The notes beneath the pieces are model-generated. The model saw nothing but the letters and a program-made list of their open reading frames with translations, was not told the DNA's origin and made no database searches. A program made the position numbers and the translations under genes. DNA of 64,000 bases from Nemania diffusa (Eukaryota; Ascomycota; Sordariomycetes; Xylariales; Xylariaceae), in assembly GCA_038501195.1 (NCBI GenBank), contig JBBPUQ010000008.1, positions 2,304,501 to 2,368,500 on the forward strand, in the 5' to 3' direction. Numbering within the stretch: the stretch's first letter is position 1; each line of letters begins with the position of its first letter. Shown here in pieces: positions 1 to 11,687 of this stretch.

Positions 1-1788
1 CGCGCCCTGATGTATAAATAATAGCGTTGATAAAACATGTGTATTAACTAGGTACTTTGGGCTCCCCTTGCGGATAAAGCGAAGAGAATCATTTTAGTAG
101 GAGATGAGCCGACAAGGCTGGGAGGTTGTTCTAGCACGAAAGAATCCACTTGGGCATGCATGGCCAGCGGGGAGAAGGAGGCCTTCCCATATCTTAGGCG
201 CACACTACCATTCTAGCGAAATCGTTGATTTTTCCTACCTGCGGTGCACGTTGTGACATGCTCCTGCCTGGCTCGAATCGTATACTAGTCTAACGGGTGG
301 AAACATGCATGAAATGTGTAATGAGACGAGCGAGTGGTGAAGAAAGCTCATCACGTGGCGGGTTATTGGTTGCTGTTGTTAGACTTTGATACGTGAAGAA
401 TCAGGTGGTTAGGTGGTGGTCATGCTTTGCGAAGGTGTCTGTCCTGTTGTTAGCCATACGCGGTGTAATGATGCATTCTGTTTATTGCCTCCCAAGGATT
501 GTTAAGTGTGTAGGGTGACAAGGCACGCCAATCACATATATGAAGGAGTGGTTTTCCCTAAGTTTTGAGTCTTGCATATGTATGCGTGTTATCATCATTG
601 TTAGTATACGGGGTTGAAGTGTGAACGTTGGGGGAAAGACTTGCAGCTCTATTGGCTGCTTAGTCGATTTCTAGGCTGTTAGGAATAAGCAGCACATAAT
701 AACAACAGCATTATAAGTTGCTAAATATGGTGAAATTATGTATGTATATAGTATATATTCACTCCCCATTCGTGGGGAAAGCGGGCTCGTTTTCGTATTA
801 GGTATGTAGGTCGGGCAGCCTCAATTGTAGATACCCATCTACACGCATACCTACGTGTTGTAGATTACCTAATCTGGGTATACCGAGGCTCGGTCGGAGC
901 TCAGCGTCACAATACCGTAGTCGTCCCCACGTGTAAGTTTTAGCTGGGGAATTAAGCGTGGGTGAAGATCTCGTCAAGTCTCCGTGTTAGCCAATGAGAC
1001 AATCTCGGTGTTTCGTTTTGCTGATGGTAGATCTAGAATCTACGTAGGGTCGTAGGGCAACGAGGCGATGGGTTTGGGGCAAAACGTGGCATTGGGTGTC
1101 ATGATCTCCGGCCTACGGTACTTACACGTGTATACACGGGAACGTAGGTTGAATTGAGGCTTTAACGGATAGCTATTATGGGCCTTGTGGTGTCTCATAA
1201 TATGCACCTGAGTTGGGGTATACGTAGGTAATAAGTATACCTACTGCGTATGCTGCACGTTTTTGCTTTTCACCTTCGTGGATCGATAGCCAGTGCTCTG
1301 TAAGGTCTGAACGAGAGTTAGCCGGGATAAATGCTGGCGTCATGTGTCTCTGCTGATCACACCTCATAGGCATATACACATATATATAAGTATATTTCTA
1401 TCTATTTGTCCAGCCTGAGTTGCTTGCTCGACATACTTATATCTCCAATTAAGCGACAGGTAGCACAAGGCAAGTAGTTAGTTCAATATCGTCCCTCGTC
1501 ATCCTAGATGATAACAAAGGATATATAAAAAGTGTAAAAAAAACTACATAGTTGTTGTTTCAAATTAAGAAGGAAAGCAACAATTTTTTACTTCAATTCT
1601 TTCTCTACGGCGAGGAACTGGCGGTCGTGAAGCTGCGCAAAACAGAATACTTCGACTAAGACTGCCGCTCCCTGCGCGCGCAGGTGACACATATATATAA
1701 TACGAACCAGTTAACAGCAAGCCGGCCAAGGTGACCGGCCTACCCACCAGGTTCTTTCTCCCGCCGCCACAATTACCTCCAAACACCC
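1..1788. other. Intergenic, no gene recognised
   Basis: Only short open frames that lack ATG starts or similarity I recognise. The DNA is AT-leaning with scattered TACCTA/TAGGTA words (for example around 1216-1245). The last 100 bases form the probable promoter of the hydrolase gene that starts at 1789. Confidence 0.6.
1692..1700 (+). promoter_or_regulatory. TATA-like element upstream of the hydrolase gene
   Basis: An alternating TATATATAA stretch lies about 90 bases before the ATG at 1789. This is a plausible core-promoter position, but the intergenic DNA here is AT-rich, so chance occurrence is possible. Confidence 0.3.
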
Positions 1789-3635
1789 ATGGCCCACGAA
1801 CATACATCATCAACAATAATGGCTAGCGATGACAAAAAAGACGAGCAGGCTGCTCAGCTAAAGAAGCTCCGGAGAAAATTGGCGTGGGCCTTAGTACCTA
1901 AGATCCCACTTCTCATCCGCCTCTTCTTTTCCCGGATCCTAGGCATATCGGAAACAGCGCGGTACCTCAACTTGGAAACAGACATAACCTTGACAATACT
2001 GCGGGCGACGTTAAATGACCCCAAACCACATAGCATCATTGAAATCCAGGCCATGACGCTCTTGGATCCCGGCGTGAAGGGCAAGGTTTGGATCAGCAAC
2101 GCCGTATGCGACGTGCCCCCGGAGAGAGGGATACGAGAGGCGCTCATAGGCGTCATCCGCTCGATGAGCGACTCGGAGGAACAGGCCGCGAGCCTCAGGG
2201 TTCCCGATATCGTGCCCGTCGAGGCCGAGTGGACGGGGTATCGGGCCGGCGCAACGGAGAACGAGCCACTACCAGCCATTTCGGAAGAGCAAAAGTACGA
2301 GGCGCTGATGAAAGAGTGCAACAATGCGACGACGGTGCTATATTTCCAGTACGCATTCCCAAGTCTCTCGTCTCTCGTCTTCTTTTTTTCTGACAAGGGC
2401 TTTGCTCTCGTATGCTCCTAAAACCCCTACAAGAATCAGCGAAATCCTTACGAGTAGTGGTATTATCTAACACCTCAATGACGATAGCGGCGGCGCCTAT
2501 TATCTCTGTGATCCATCGACGCATCGCCCGCTCGCGACGAGACTGGCGAAAGAGATAGGGGGGCGTGTCTACTCTGTTAGATACAGGTTGGCGCCTCAAC
2601 ATCCCTTCCCAGCAGCGTTGCTGGATGCATTAGTTTCATACTTCACCCTCCTCTACCCACCCCCTGGGTCGATACACGAGGCCGTGTCCCCAAGAGACAT
2701 CGTCCTCGGCGGCGACAGGTAAAGCACCCTCCACAATAACCAGTACCTAGCGTACGCAAGACACGTCAACTGACGCGAGAACAAACAGCGCCGGAGGCAA
2801 CCTCGCCATCGCCCTGACACGGACATTAATGCAGCTTCACCGCCAGGACGCGCGGATCGCGTGGTTCGGCCTGAAGCGCCGCGTGCCGCTGCCGGCGGGC
2901 GTCACGGTCCTCTCGCCGTGGCTCGACATGACGCAGAGCATGCCGTCGTGGTCGACGAACCGGAAGTGGGACTTCCTCCCCAGCCCCGCGGACCGCGGGG
3001 GCGCGAAGCACGAGCACACGCCCGACGCCGCGTGGCCCGCCTCGCCGCCGCGCCAGCACCTGTACGTCGACGACGCGCTGCGCCTGCACCCCCTCGTCAG
3101 CACGCACCTCAGCCATCCCCTACCCCGCCGCAGCCGCCACCGCCGCAACAGCAGCAGCATCGGAAGCAATAGCATCAGAAGCAGCAGGAGCAGAAATGGC
3201 GTTAGTAATAGCAGTGGTGGCGGCAGCAGCGGCAGCAGCAGCGGCAACTGGGCGGGGGCGCCGCCGTTCTGGGTCGCGTGCGGCTGGGAGTGCCTGGCGG
3301 ACGAGGCGCGGTACCTCGTGGCGCGGCTGCGGGCGGACGGGGTGCGCGTGGCGTTCGAGGAGTACGAGGCGATGCCGCACGCGTTCGCGCAGGTGGTGCC
3401 CAAGACGGCCGAGGCGGCGCGCTGCGTGCAGGGCTGGGCGCGCTTCGTCACGGCCACGCGCAAGGACCCGCTGGGCATCGCGTCGAGCTACACCCTCGTC
3501 CGCGCGCGGACGCTCGCCGAGAGCGAGGGGGACGCGGACGCGCTGACGCCGTATGACGAGGAGGGCGTCTGGGAGCTCGCGAGGGCGAAGCTGGAGAGGG
3601 AGGCATCGAATATGATTTTTAGTCCGGGGATGTGA
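1789..3635 (+). CDS. Alpha/beta-hydrolase fold-3 esterase (HSL / arylacetamide deacetylase-like)
   Basis: Predicted carboxyl-ester hydrolase of 545 aa. Exons are 1789-2348, 2488-2718 and 2789-3635; the frame closes exactly. The first intron has a CTAAC branch-point word at 2467, and splicing creates the HGGAYY oxyanion-hole motif (H187). The second splice completes GGDSAGGN with the nucleophile at S264. The acidic catalytic residue is probably E431 or D435 in GWECLADE, and the histidine is H461 in MPHAF. An N-terminal helix-rich segment (about residues 25-60) may be membrane-associated. A Ser/Asn/Arg/Gly-rich run at about residues 377-417, encoded by CAG/AGC-like triplets, interrupts the fold between nucleophile and histidine. 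Exon 3 is clearly more GC-rich than exon 1. The start at 1789 is preferred over the ATG at 1819 because it is first. The substrate cannot be inferred. The tandem DHCR24-like gene downstream is its nearest neighbour. Confidence 0.85.
3128..3255 (+). repeat. CAG/AGC-type degenerate triplet repeat inside the hydrolase CDS
   Basis: Imperfect cag, agc and gca triplets run through exon 3 and encode a Ser/Asn/Arg/Gly-rich low-complexity segment. It lies outside the conserved blocks and is probably a lineage-specific expansion. Confidence 0.7.
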
Positions 3636-4525
3636 GCGTGGGAAGGGTGGAGGGATGGGCACTTGGGTGTATACTTCACGGTCTCATACGTCTGGGCTAG
3701 ATTGTATCCGTTGTGTATTCTTCATGGGACGATATTGCAATATCTGTAAGAGCCCTGCGATTGTTGGATATCATACATAGTTATATTTGTAGGCGGGTGC
3801 TGTTTACGAACACCTTCACGAGAGCGTATCATGACACAATTTAAAATAAATACCAAATTATATATATATGGTGACCCGACCTCATGAAGCTTTTCTTGCT
3901 TATACCTATATGGAGATTTAGTAAGGAGCGAAAGACACTCAGCCTTTTCGAGGAAATATGTCAAAGAGACATCAAGTAACCTTATGCTTTAATATATAAT
4001 TAGCGTTATGTCGTCTTTTTTTCCGAACCACACGACTTACTATAACGTATATCATTCCCAGAGAAAGTGAGGTTGCTATATATCTAGATAAATAGAGATC
4101 AAAGGTCTTTTCTAGATATCAAGACATCTTCATCTTCTACGGTGAGCTAAAGAATAATAATAGAGAGGGTTATGTGGGGATTAGGTAGGTATTTGGCAGC
4201 TACCTACACGCCCCTAATCTTGCACTAGAGGTAACTGTCAGCCACTATAACCCCTGTATCTCACAGTCCGCCATCCACCAATAAGCACCACCAATTCAGG
4301 TCTTACTCGAAACTTCATAATTTTCATCTTGGCCAAGCCCGTGCAAGCGACATCTCACACTCACGAGAGTCAACAGGTGAGATGCGGCGTGCAAGTTAAA
4401 AGAAGGCGACAACAGTGAACATACAGTACTCATTGGGCTAGACTCATGTTATAAACAGGGGGGAGAGAACGCATAGCAAACTACAACTAGTCAGTCAGTC
4501 CCGATAGACTCGGTCGACTTAGACA
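3636..4525. other. Intergenic between hydrolase and DHCR24-like gene
   Basis: AT-rich spacer of about 0.9 kb between two genes on the same strand. Apart from the TATA box at 4450 and short AT runs, I see no gene. Confidence 0.6.
4450..4455 (+). promoter_or_regulatory. TATA box of the DHCR24-like gene
   Basis: A clean TATAAA about 75 bases upstream of the ATG at 4526, followed by a purine-rich stretch. This is a plausible core promoter. Confidence 0.45.
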
Positions 4526-6193
4526 ATGGAGCGACACCGGCAGGCGGTGCGGCTCATCGCCGCCACGGTGCGCGGCTACTTCGAGCAGTCGATCCCGTTC
4601 CGGATCATGCACGGCAGCACCAACTCGACGCGGCCCTCACACCTCAAGTCGCGGGCGCGCTTCGTCGACATCGGCGCGCTGAAGAGCGTGCTCGAGGTCG
4701 ACCCGGCGCGCCGCGTAGCCCTCGTCGAACCCAATGTGCCCATGGACCGCCTGGTCGAGCACACGCTGCGCCACGGCCTCGTGCCCCCCGTCGTCATGGA
4801 GTTCCCCGGCATCACGGCCGGCGGCGGGTTCGCCGGCACCGCCGGCGAGAGCAGCTCGTTCCGGCACGGCTACTTCGACCAGTGCGTCGACGCGGTGGAG
4901 ATGGTGCTGCCCGACGGCGAGGTCGTGGTCGCGAAGCCCGGGCGCCGCCGGGACCAGGCGTGGGCGGACACGAAGCTCGGTGCGGGTGAAGACCCCGAGA
5001 AGTACGCAGATCTGTTCCGCGGGGCCGCGGGCGCCGTCGGTACCCTCGGCATCACGACGCTCCTCGAACTCCGGCTGATCGAGGCGAAGCGCTTCGTGCG
5101 CACGACGTATCGCCGGACAGGCAGCGCCGCCGAGGCGATCCGCGCGGTGCGGGAGGAGTGCGGGAAGCCGGGCAACGACTACGTCGATGGGATCTTGTTC
5201 TCGGAAGGCCACGGCGTCGTCGTCAGCGGGGAGTTGACGGACGACCTCCCCGCCGGCGAGAAAGTGCGCACGTTCAGCCACCCCTGGGATCCGTGGTTCT
5301 ACATGCACGTGCGCAACATCACCAAGGGGCTTCCCTCCTCCGTGTCACCTACCTCTTCATCCACCTCCTCCACCACATCACCGCAAGGCATAGTCACGGA
5401 GTATATCCCGTTGGCCGAGTACCTCTTCCGATACGACCGCGGCGGCTTCTGGGTTGGCGCAGCGGCGTTCGACTACTTCCGCCCCGTGCCGTTCACGCGC
5501 TTCTTCCGGTGGTTCCTCGACGACTTCCTGCACACGCGGATGCTGTACCGGGCGCTGCATGCGAGCGGGGAGAGCGCGCGCTTCTTCGTCCAGGACCTTG
5601 GCATCCCGTACGACACAGCCGAGGAGTTCATCAAGTACACGACCGACTCGCTCGGCATCTGGCCCCTGTGGCTCTGCCCGCTGCAGACGCCCAAGGGGCC
5701 CAGCTTCCACCCGCACGTGCGCCGCCCGCCCCACGCTACCAGCAGCAGCGCCCAGGCAGAAGGCATCGCGGACACGGACACGGAGATGCTGAACATCGGC
5801 GTGTGGGGCTGGGGCCCCAAGGACAGGGCCGACTTCGTGCGCGCGAACCGCGCGCTCGAGGCCAAGGTCAACGAGCTCGGCGGCATGAAGTGGCTTTACG
5901 CGCACACGTACTACAGCGAGCCCGAGTTCTGGGACGCGTTCGGCGGCCGCGCGGCCTACGAGGCGCTGCGGGCCAAGTACCGCGCCACGAGCCTGCCGAG
6001 CGTCTACGACAAGGTCAGGGTCCGGACCGGCGACGAGGTCGCGGATAAGGGGTGGCGGCCCTTCGTCAAGAGCCTGTGGCCCGTCGGCGGGCTGTACGGG
6101 ATCTGGAAGGGCATCCAGAGCAAGGATTACATGCTTCATCGCCGCGCTACCTGGAGATGGCGGGCGGGCAGCGAGAAGGAGAAGACGGCGTAG
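4526..6193 (+). CDS. FAD-linked oxidoreductase, delta(24)-sterol reductase (DHCR24)-like
   Basis: Single-exon gene of 555 aa. The N-terminal half looks like a PCMH-type FAD-binding domain: an MHGSTNST loop at about residues 28-35 and a glycine-rich ITAGGGFAGTAGESSS block at about 96-111, followed by FDQCVDAVEMVLPDGEVV. The C-terminal half keeps DHCR24-type blocks: EYIPLAEYLFRYDRGGFWVG, IWPLWLCPL, LYAHTYYSEPEFWDAF and a final SVYDKVR. Known family members use FAD and NADPH to reduce the delta-24 double bond of sterol side chains in the ER. The membrane-spanning N-terminus of animal and plant DHCR24 is absent here, so the protein may be soluble or use another anchor. A Ser/Thr-rich insert (about residues 270-290) is unique-looking; a small unrecognised intron there is possible, but no good splice pair is visible. 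The exact substrate is inferred only. Confidence 0.82.
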   Translation: MERHRQAVRLIAATVRGYFEQSIPFRIMHGSTNSTRPSHLKSRARFVDIGALKSVLEVDPARRVALVEPNVPMDRLVEHTLRHGLVPPVVMEFPGITAGGGFAGTAGESSSFRHGYFDQCVDAVEMVLPDGEVVVAKPGRRRDQAWADTKLGAGEDPEKYADLFRGAAGAVGTLGITTLLELRLIEAKRFVRTTYRRTGSAAEAIRAVREECGKPGNDYVDGILFSEGHGVVVSGELTDDLPAGEKVRTFSHPWDPWFYMHVRNITKGLPSSVSPTSSSTSSTTSPQGIVTEYIPLAEYLFRYDRGGFWVGAAAFDYFRPVPFTRFFRWFLDDFLHTRMLYRALHASGESARFFVQDLGIPYDTAEEFIKYTTDSLGIWPLWLCPLQTPKGPSFHPHVRRPPHATSSSAQAEGIADTDTEMLNIGVWGWGPKDRADFVRANRALEAKVNELGGMKWLYAHTYYSEPEFWDAFGGRAAYEALRAKYRATSLPSVYDKVRVRTGDEVADKGWRPFVKSLWPVGGLYGIWKGIQSKDYMLHRRATWRWRAGSEKEKTA

Positions 6194-9100
6194 AGGTAGA
6201 GGGGTAGGACTGCATTTGGGCCCGGGTTTTTTTAGCCACCTTAGTAGAATAGAGTGGGTTTAGATGGGGGGTAGAGCATGATAAAATAGGAGGTCACGAA
6301 CTAAGGAACTAAGGGGTCGAAACGCATCGTAACTGTATATCTTTGTACACCACCTACCCATACTCCATTACGATAGATACATAGATAGACGTTAGGGAGT
6401 GTACTACGCCGCCCTTTTCATGGAAACACATTGTATATTCATTGACTCAGCATTTTACAATATCCTAGATCGCTTTGCCTGGAGGGCGTTGCGAAGCGGT
6501 ATCGCAGGTGTGAATCAAAAGAAGCTTCGCGGATCTAGTTACAGAGACCACGGGCAATGGAACGTTGGGTTTATGTAGGCGTGATCTGGTATGTTATTGT
6601 ACATAAGCATACTACGCCTTATACCTAGGTACCATTAGGGAGGTTCCTCGCAAGGCGTTAACAAATACCAACCAACCAGCCAATCAACCAACTTAGATCG
6701 CTTTGCCATCTCCATGATAGAAAAGACCACATGGCAGACCTCATCACAGTACGTCGTCAAACTTAAACCAATTGCCTCATCTATTTAATATCGTTTACAG
6801 CGCAAAGGTCGCATCTCTTAACTTTTCATATAAACCCCCAGGACACTACCTTGCGAAAGGATTGATCGATCTTTCGCACACTTCTATTACACGATACGTA
6901 GTTCGGTATGGGTAGCGCAGCTTATTTATAAATGACGTTAATGCTATCGTTATATTGAGGTGAGATAGAGATGGCGACCTAATTGCTGTACAAATAGTCT
7001 TCAAGCCCATAAAATTCACTCGTAGCTCTCATCTCCGTCATCCCCCCACTGTCTCCTAGTACTATTATTTGACATAAATATCGTCATAGTACAATTACCA
7101 TGTATAGCTCCCGTAGAAAGCGAATTAGAACTCGTATCACAAATTTGGTTGACGGTGTCTTGTGAAGCATTTGTGGGATCATAATCTAGCCTAACCTTAT
7201 CGACTAAGATGTCAAGCGTTGAAATTGTCGTCGATTATACTGGCATCCCCGCCAACTGGAAGACGATATATAATTATTTTCTCTCAGCTGTTGGGCCGTG
7301 AAATACAAGCCGCTATAGCTACTTGGAAGGCCCTCGATCTGGGGTATCTTATACTAGAACTCGCCTAATTCATAAATTCTCTTCTGTGTGCCCTCGTAAA
7401 GAGCATATGTGATGGCTTTCATTACACGGCAGATTCTCCATGAAATTTAATTTTTGGTAGCGAGTCTGTTAAGATGCCACAGAATTGCTTTTTCTGGCGG
7501 GATTTCACGGTATGCCAGGCAAAAATATTTAAGTAGGGTGTCGATTTAATAATTTCTAGTTGGAGACATTGGAATATGGCGCATATTCCTTCGCTGTAAA
7601 TACCTAAGAGGCATAGGATCTCAAAAAGCCCTAGGAGGCTATATGCTATGTCCTTTAGTTGTCCGGACTTACGGCTCACGGCCCAGCTCATCTTTGCTTT
7701 GACAGAGTATTGCCATGACGAAATTCTACCCAGAAAGATCCTGGTATCGACTTTAGCAGTTCTGCCAACCTCGTTTCCAAATCTACCCGAGTTATTTGAA
7801 CCCGGCGTACTTAAATCTTACTCTTATAGCGTAATAATCAGGTTCCAATCCTGACTATAAAATTATAATTTGCTGCTGGCTAGGAGCTCTTGAAATGTCC
7901 AACAACGAGAAAACTAGCGACAATGCTTCTCACCCTTGGTATACAAAAGGCGGCAAGGATCAAAAACGTCACCCTCTAGTGCTATAGCCTGAGTGCGAGA
8001 GTCAACTAAGCAAACCAAGCATATATCGGCTTTTGAACACCACTGAAGCATCGAGTTAATTCTCGAGTTTATTCTACACTGTTAAATTTGTCCATGCAAC
8101 ATCTATCTAGATGTAGCCACAACCTAGGTTTAAGGGGCGACAGCAGGTATGGTAAATGTTCTGGTAGGTCTTTTGTTTGTCGGGACGAAGGGATTCATCA
8201 AACGGGTTGCTGAAATTCCGATACTCGCTACACATAACTTCATCTAACCTATGTGTCCCCTCGCCGGTACTCTCCTCTTCTCAACCCCACGTATGGAAAA
8301 GTATTGCGTATTTGGGCTTTGCATTGTCGCCTACACCATCTTCTTCGTAGTCTTCACCTTCGTGCAGGGATGTGTAGAATTTAATTGTGAAGTCATTTAC
8401 GACTTTCGTGGTGCCAACGAGTCGCATTATAGTTGGGCTTACCGTCCTGCTGTCAGTATAACTCCCTAGGAACTAAATGATCAGATGGAAATCGGATTTG
8501 AATTTGCTTTGAAATCCGTAGCCCCTCAATCGACTAGTATTCGCATGTGGCATACAGCGGGCGCGGCAAATTCAAGTGATATATAGGTACCTATCTAGGC
8601 ATGCGTAGACGTGAAAGTGCAAATACTACCTTAGAAGCCTTTAAGCCCGCCACGCTCGCAGTTTCAGGCGTGTATTTATACAGTCGGGCACTAGTCTATC
8701 TATCAACGCAGTAGTCCCTGCTTGCCGTCGACCAACCTAGATATGCACGGATTCGAATTCGGTAAAGAGTGGGAGGTGTATGCAGTAGGAGGTGTGCGCA
8801 CACAGCAAGAGCTGGACCAGTGCCTAGACTATTCCTCAGATAGCATAACCTTGAGAGGGGTTTAGCAGCCTTTTCTTAACATCGTTGTAACCTAATTAAG
8901 GTAAAGAGGCTTTCTTCCTGCGTATATTAACTCGTGTTATGTGTTCCACCCAAAATGCACAAAGCCTAGAGAGACTCTAGCTGACCAACTAGATCTCTCA
9001 GTCACGATGTGAGATATGCGTCTAGCCGTCGTGCAAGGATGTGCGATTCGACATTGGAAGGGGATAAACTGTTTACGGCAGCCGCGTTTCCGGATTCATT

Positions 9101-10051
9101 AGCATTGAGGGTATCAGCATGCAAGACTGGAGCGAGGGTTCGGGTGCCGAGTAGAAAAACCTAAGTAGGCTGACATTGGCAACTTTCCAACCAAATGATA
9201 GGACGATAAGCAGCGCCTAAGCTTACCTACCTAGCACCCCTGTAAGCTGGAAAATTCGTGGTGAGTCCGTAGCTCTACGAGACGGTTAGATGGACTTCTT
9301 CTAATGATTAATCATTACGCGGGACCGAACTTGCGGTTTTATTCCGCGGTATAGGCCAAGTGGTACAATGATACTTACCTAATAAAGTGCCTCGTAGTGC
9401 AAAACCGATCTCTGTCTCAAGTGAAGGAGAGTATGCGAAAGGGTAGGGGATCATAGGGTTATCTGGGTTATACGTCGCCATATGCAAGGATATGATTTAA
9501 ATATAGGTGTGTAAAAGAGGTTGAAGAGCTAACCGCGCCAAGAGAACAAGAGTATATACACATATAGTAGCGCAGAGTTGCTAGAGAATAGGCCTAATTA
9601 GGTAATATTGAAAGTTGGCATTGGAGGTCGGCGACGTTGCGCAATAGATGCGTTTGTCTTCGCATGCGCTGGCCATTGCCTCAGAGGCGCCCGAGACCTG
9701 GTGACAAGATGTTGAGGCCCACGCCGTCCTGTTTATCTCAAGGTCTATTCTTTATTACGCCTTCTGCGCAATCGTGATTTGAGCTGTTGATGATATATAC
9801 AGGTCGGAGATCAACCTTGCTCCTAATCCCTTATTACCGAGAGTTCTTCATATCGGACCGACTTTGTGTGCCTTCTGCCCGTGTTATATATGCAGCCTCC
9901 TTTATAACCATTGCTCTGCGCCCGTAAATTGTGCACCATCTAAAGACTTAAAGAGTCCCGCACTATTCTAGCTCTTGTCCCACCAAGGATGTGATGCTGG
10001 TCTATTGTTGAATCAAGATCTCAAGAAGATCGTGCCTCATTAATCGTAAAT
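6194..10051. other. Long intergenic stretch, no recognisable gene
   Basis: About 3.9 kb with stop codons in all frames at short intervals. The longest frames (8251-8469 plus, with a hydrophobic core; 7422-7691 minus) resemble nothing I know and lack coding signals. The composition is AT-leaning with many TAGGTA/TACCTA words. It could be decayed repeat DNA or hold non-coding transcripts. Confidence 0.55.
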
Positions 10052-11687
10052 CTATGCCTTGATAGCGTAGTATCGCTTGAACATGTCGTCAACCTTCTCT
10101 AAGTAGTATGTACCAGGGACTAGCGTGGAGACGTCGCCCTTGGGCTCGAAATTCTTCTGCAAGTGGGCATTATGACGCAGCTCACAGAACTACAAACCGA
10201 ATTAGTTTCATAAATACTAGGGAAACAGACAGAGCAACTTACAGCCTCGTAAGTAGAGGGGGGTACGGCCCGGCGGGCAGCCAATCTATTGGGAATATCC
10301 AGGACTTTGGAAATATTCTCGGTGCTTCCATTTATACGCAGCGACATAAAGCTCGACGCGAGACCGGAGCCATAACTGAAGAGAGCAATTCGCTTGCCCT
10401 CTAGAGTTGCGCTGTCAACATGGGACACTAAGCTGGCTAGACCACTCCAGACGCTGCCGCAGTACATGTTACCGCAGTTTGTGGCTACCTGGATAGCGGG
10501 CGAGAGACGTTCAGCGTAGCGCTTCTTAGTCAAGGCCATGAAGGTCTTCTCCACAACCTTGTCAGAAAGCGACTTTTGGTAGTCCATATCCCGGATGTCG
10601 CCAGGAACCTCAGCAAAAGCCGGGCTGTCGGGGTTGGCCAGGTAGTCGTGGTACAGAAGACGAGCATACGATTTCTGGACGACTTTGCAGGTGGGGGAGT
10701 GAAAGGCCATGTAGTCGAAGCGGTCCAAGGGAGTCTTGCCATCAGCAACCTCGCCATTGGCGTGGCCGTTCTGCAACTTGGACTCGCGCTTGCAGTAGTC
10801 ACGGTAGGCAGCATCCAGAGCCTCGGTGTAGCAGTTGACCGAGTAATGACCATCGACGTAGGGGTACTCGCTTGTTAGGTCGGGCTTGTAGAAGTCGTAC
10901 ACGTGAGACATGTAGGTACCTCGTAGACCAGGCTCAAAAACGATAGGGGCGTCAGGGCCGATCAGCAAGGCAACGCAGCCCGCACCGCCAGTTGGGCGGG
11001 CGTTGCCCTTGGCATAGAGGGCAATATCACCAGCAACGACGATGGCGTCCCGTCCGTCCCAAGCGGAGGACTCGATCCAGTTGAGGGTATTGAAAACGGC
11101 GTTGGTGCCACCGTAGCAGGCGTTGATGGTATCGACACCCTCCAAGTTGGTGTTGTCGCCAAACAGCTGCATCAGGACAGTCTTGACAGACTTAGACTTG
11201 TCGAGAATGGTCTCGGTACCGACTTCGACGCGACCAACCGAGTTAGGGTCGATATTGTAGTTCTTAAGAAGGTTCGCGGTAGCCGTCAAGGCGAACGAGT
11301 AGATGTCTACGTAGTTGATTTCGCACCGTTAGCTATTTGCGTCTCGAAAGGTCCAAAAAAAAAGGAGAACATAGTGCCGCTTACCTTCCCGGTCATCGCA
11401 GAATGTCATCTTGGTCTGGCCGAGACCGATTGTGTACTTGCCGGTGCTGACACCATCGTGCTTCTCGAGCTCGGCTTGCTCGACATACTGCGTAGTCAGG
11501 TCTCGTCAGTATAGGTCATGTCTTCTCTATTGTAATTTTTCTCGATCCTTTTTTCCTCCTTCTTCTTGAATATCCCAAGAATCCACGGGATTGGGTCGAC
11601 TCGCCGATCACGGCCGCATGTACACACCTGACTGGGGAAGTAGAGTTCGATGGCCTTGATGCCGATGTTCTGAGGACGTGCGGCCAT
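10052..11687 (-). CDS. ERG13: Hydroxymethylglutaryl-CoA synthase
   Basis: Condenses acetyl-CoA with acetoacetyl-CoA to HMG-CoA, the step before HMG-CoA reductase in the mevalonate/ergosterol pathway; cytosolic. Four exons on the minus strand: 11628-11687, 11385-11487, 10243-11306 and 10052-10189, giving 454 aa, the normal fungal length. The N-terminus [20 protein letters not shown] joins to [20 protein letters not shown]. Catalytic residues are visible: E86 in [18 protein letters not shown]118 in [13 protein letters not shown] and the histidine at about 257 in FHSPTCK. The terminal exon encodes the conserved [19 protein letters not shown] ending. All introns are GT-AG (140, 78 and 53 nt). It has gene-poor flanks on both sides. 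No membrane segment, as expected for the cytosolic enzyme. Confidence 0.97.

Noticed and set aside
5341..5390. Possible small intron in the DHCR24-like gene
   Set aside because: A GT...AG pair around the Ser/Thr-rich insert would be about 46 nt, shorter than other introns here and not a multiple of three, so it would break the frame.
8743..8775. GGATTCGAATTCGG resembling a tRNA T-arm
   Set aside because: The flanking bases do not form the T stem, and no D arm or acceptor stem can be drawn.
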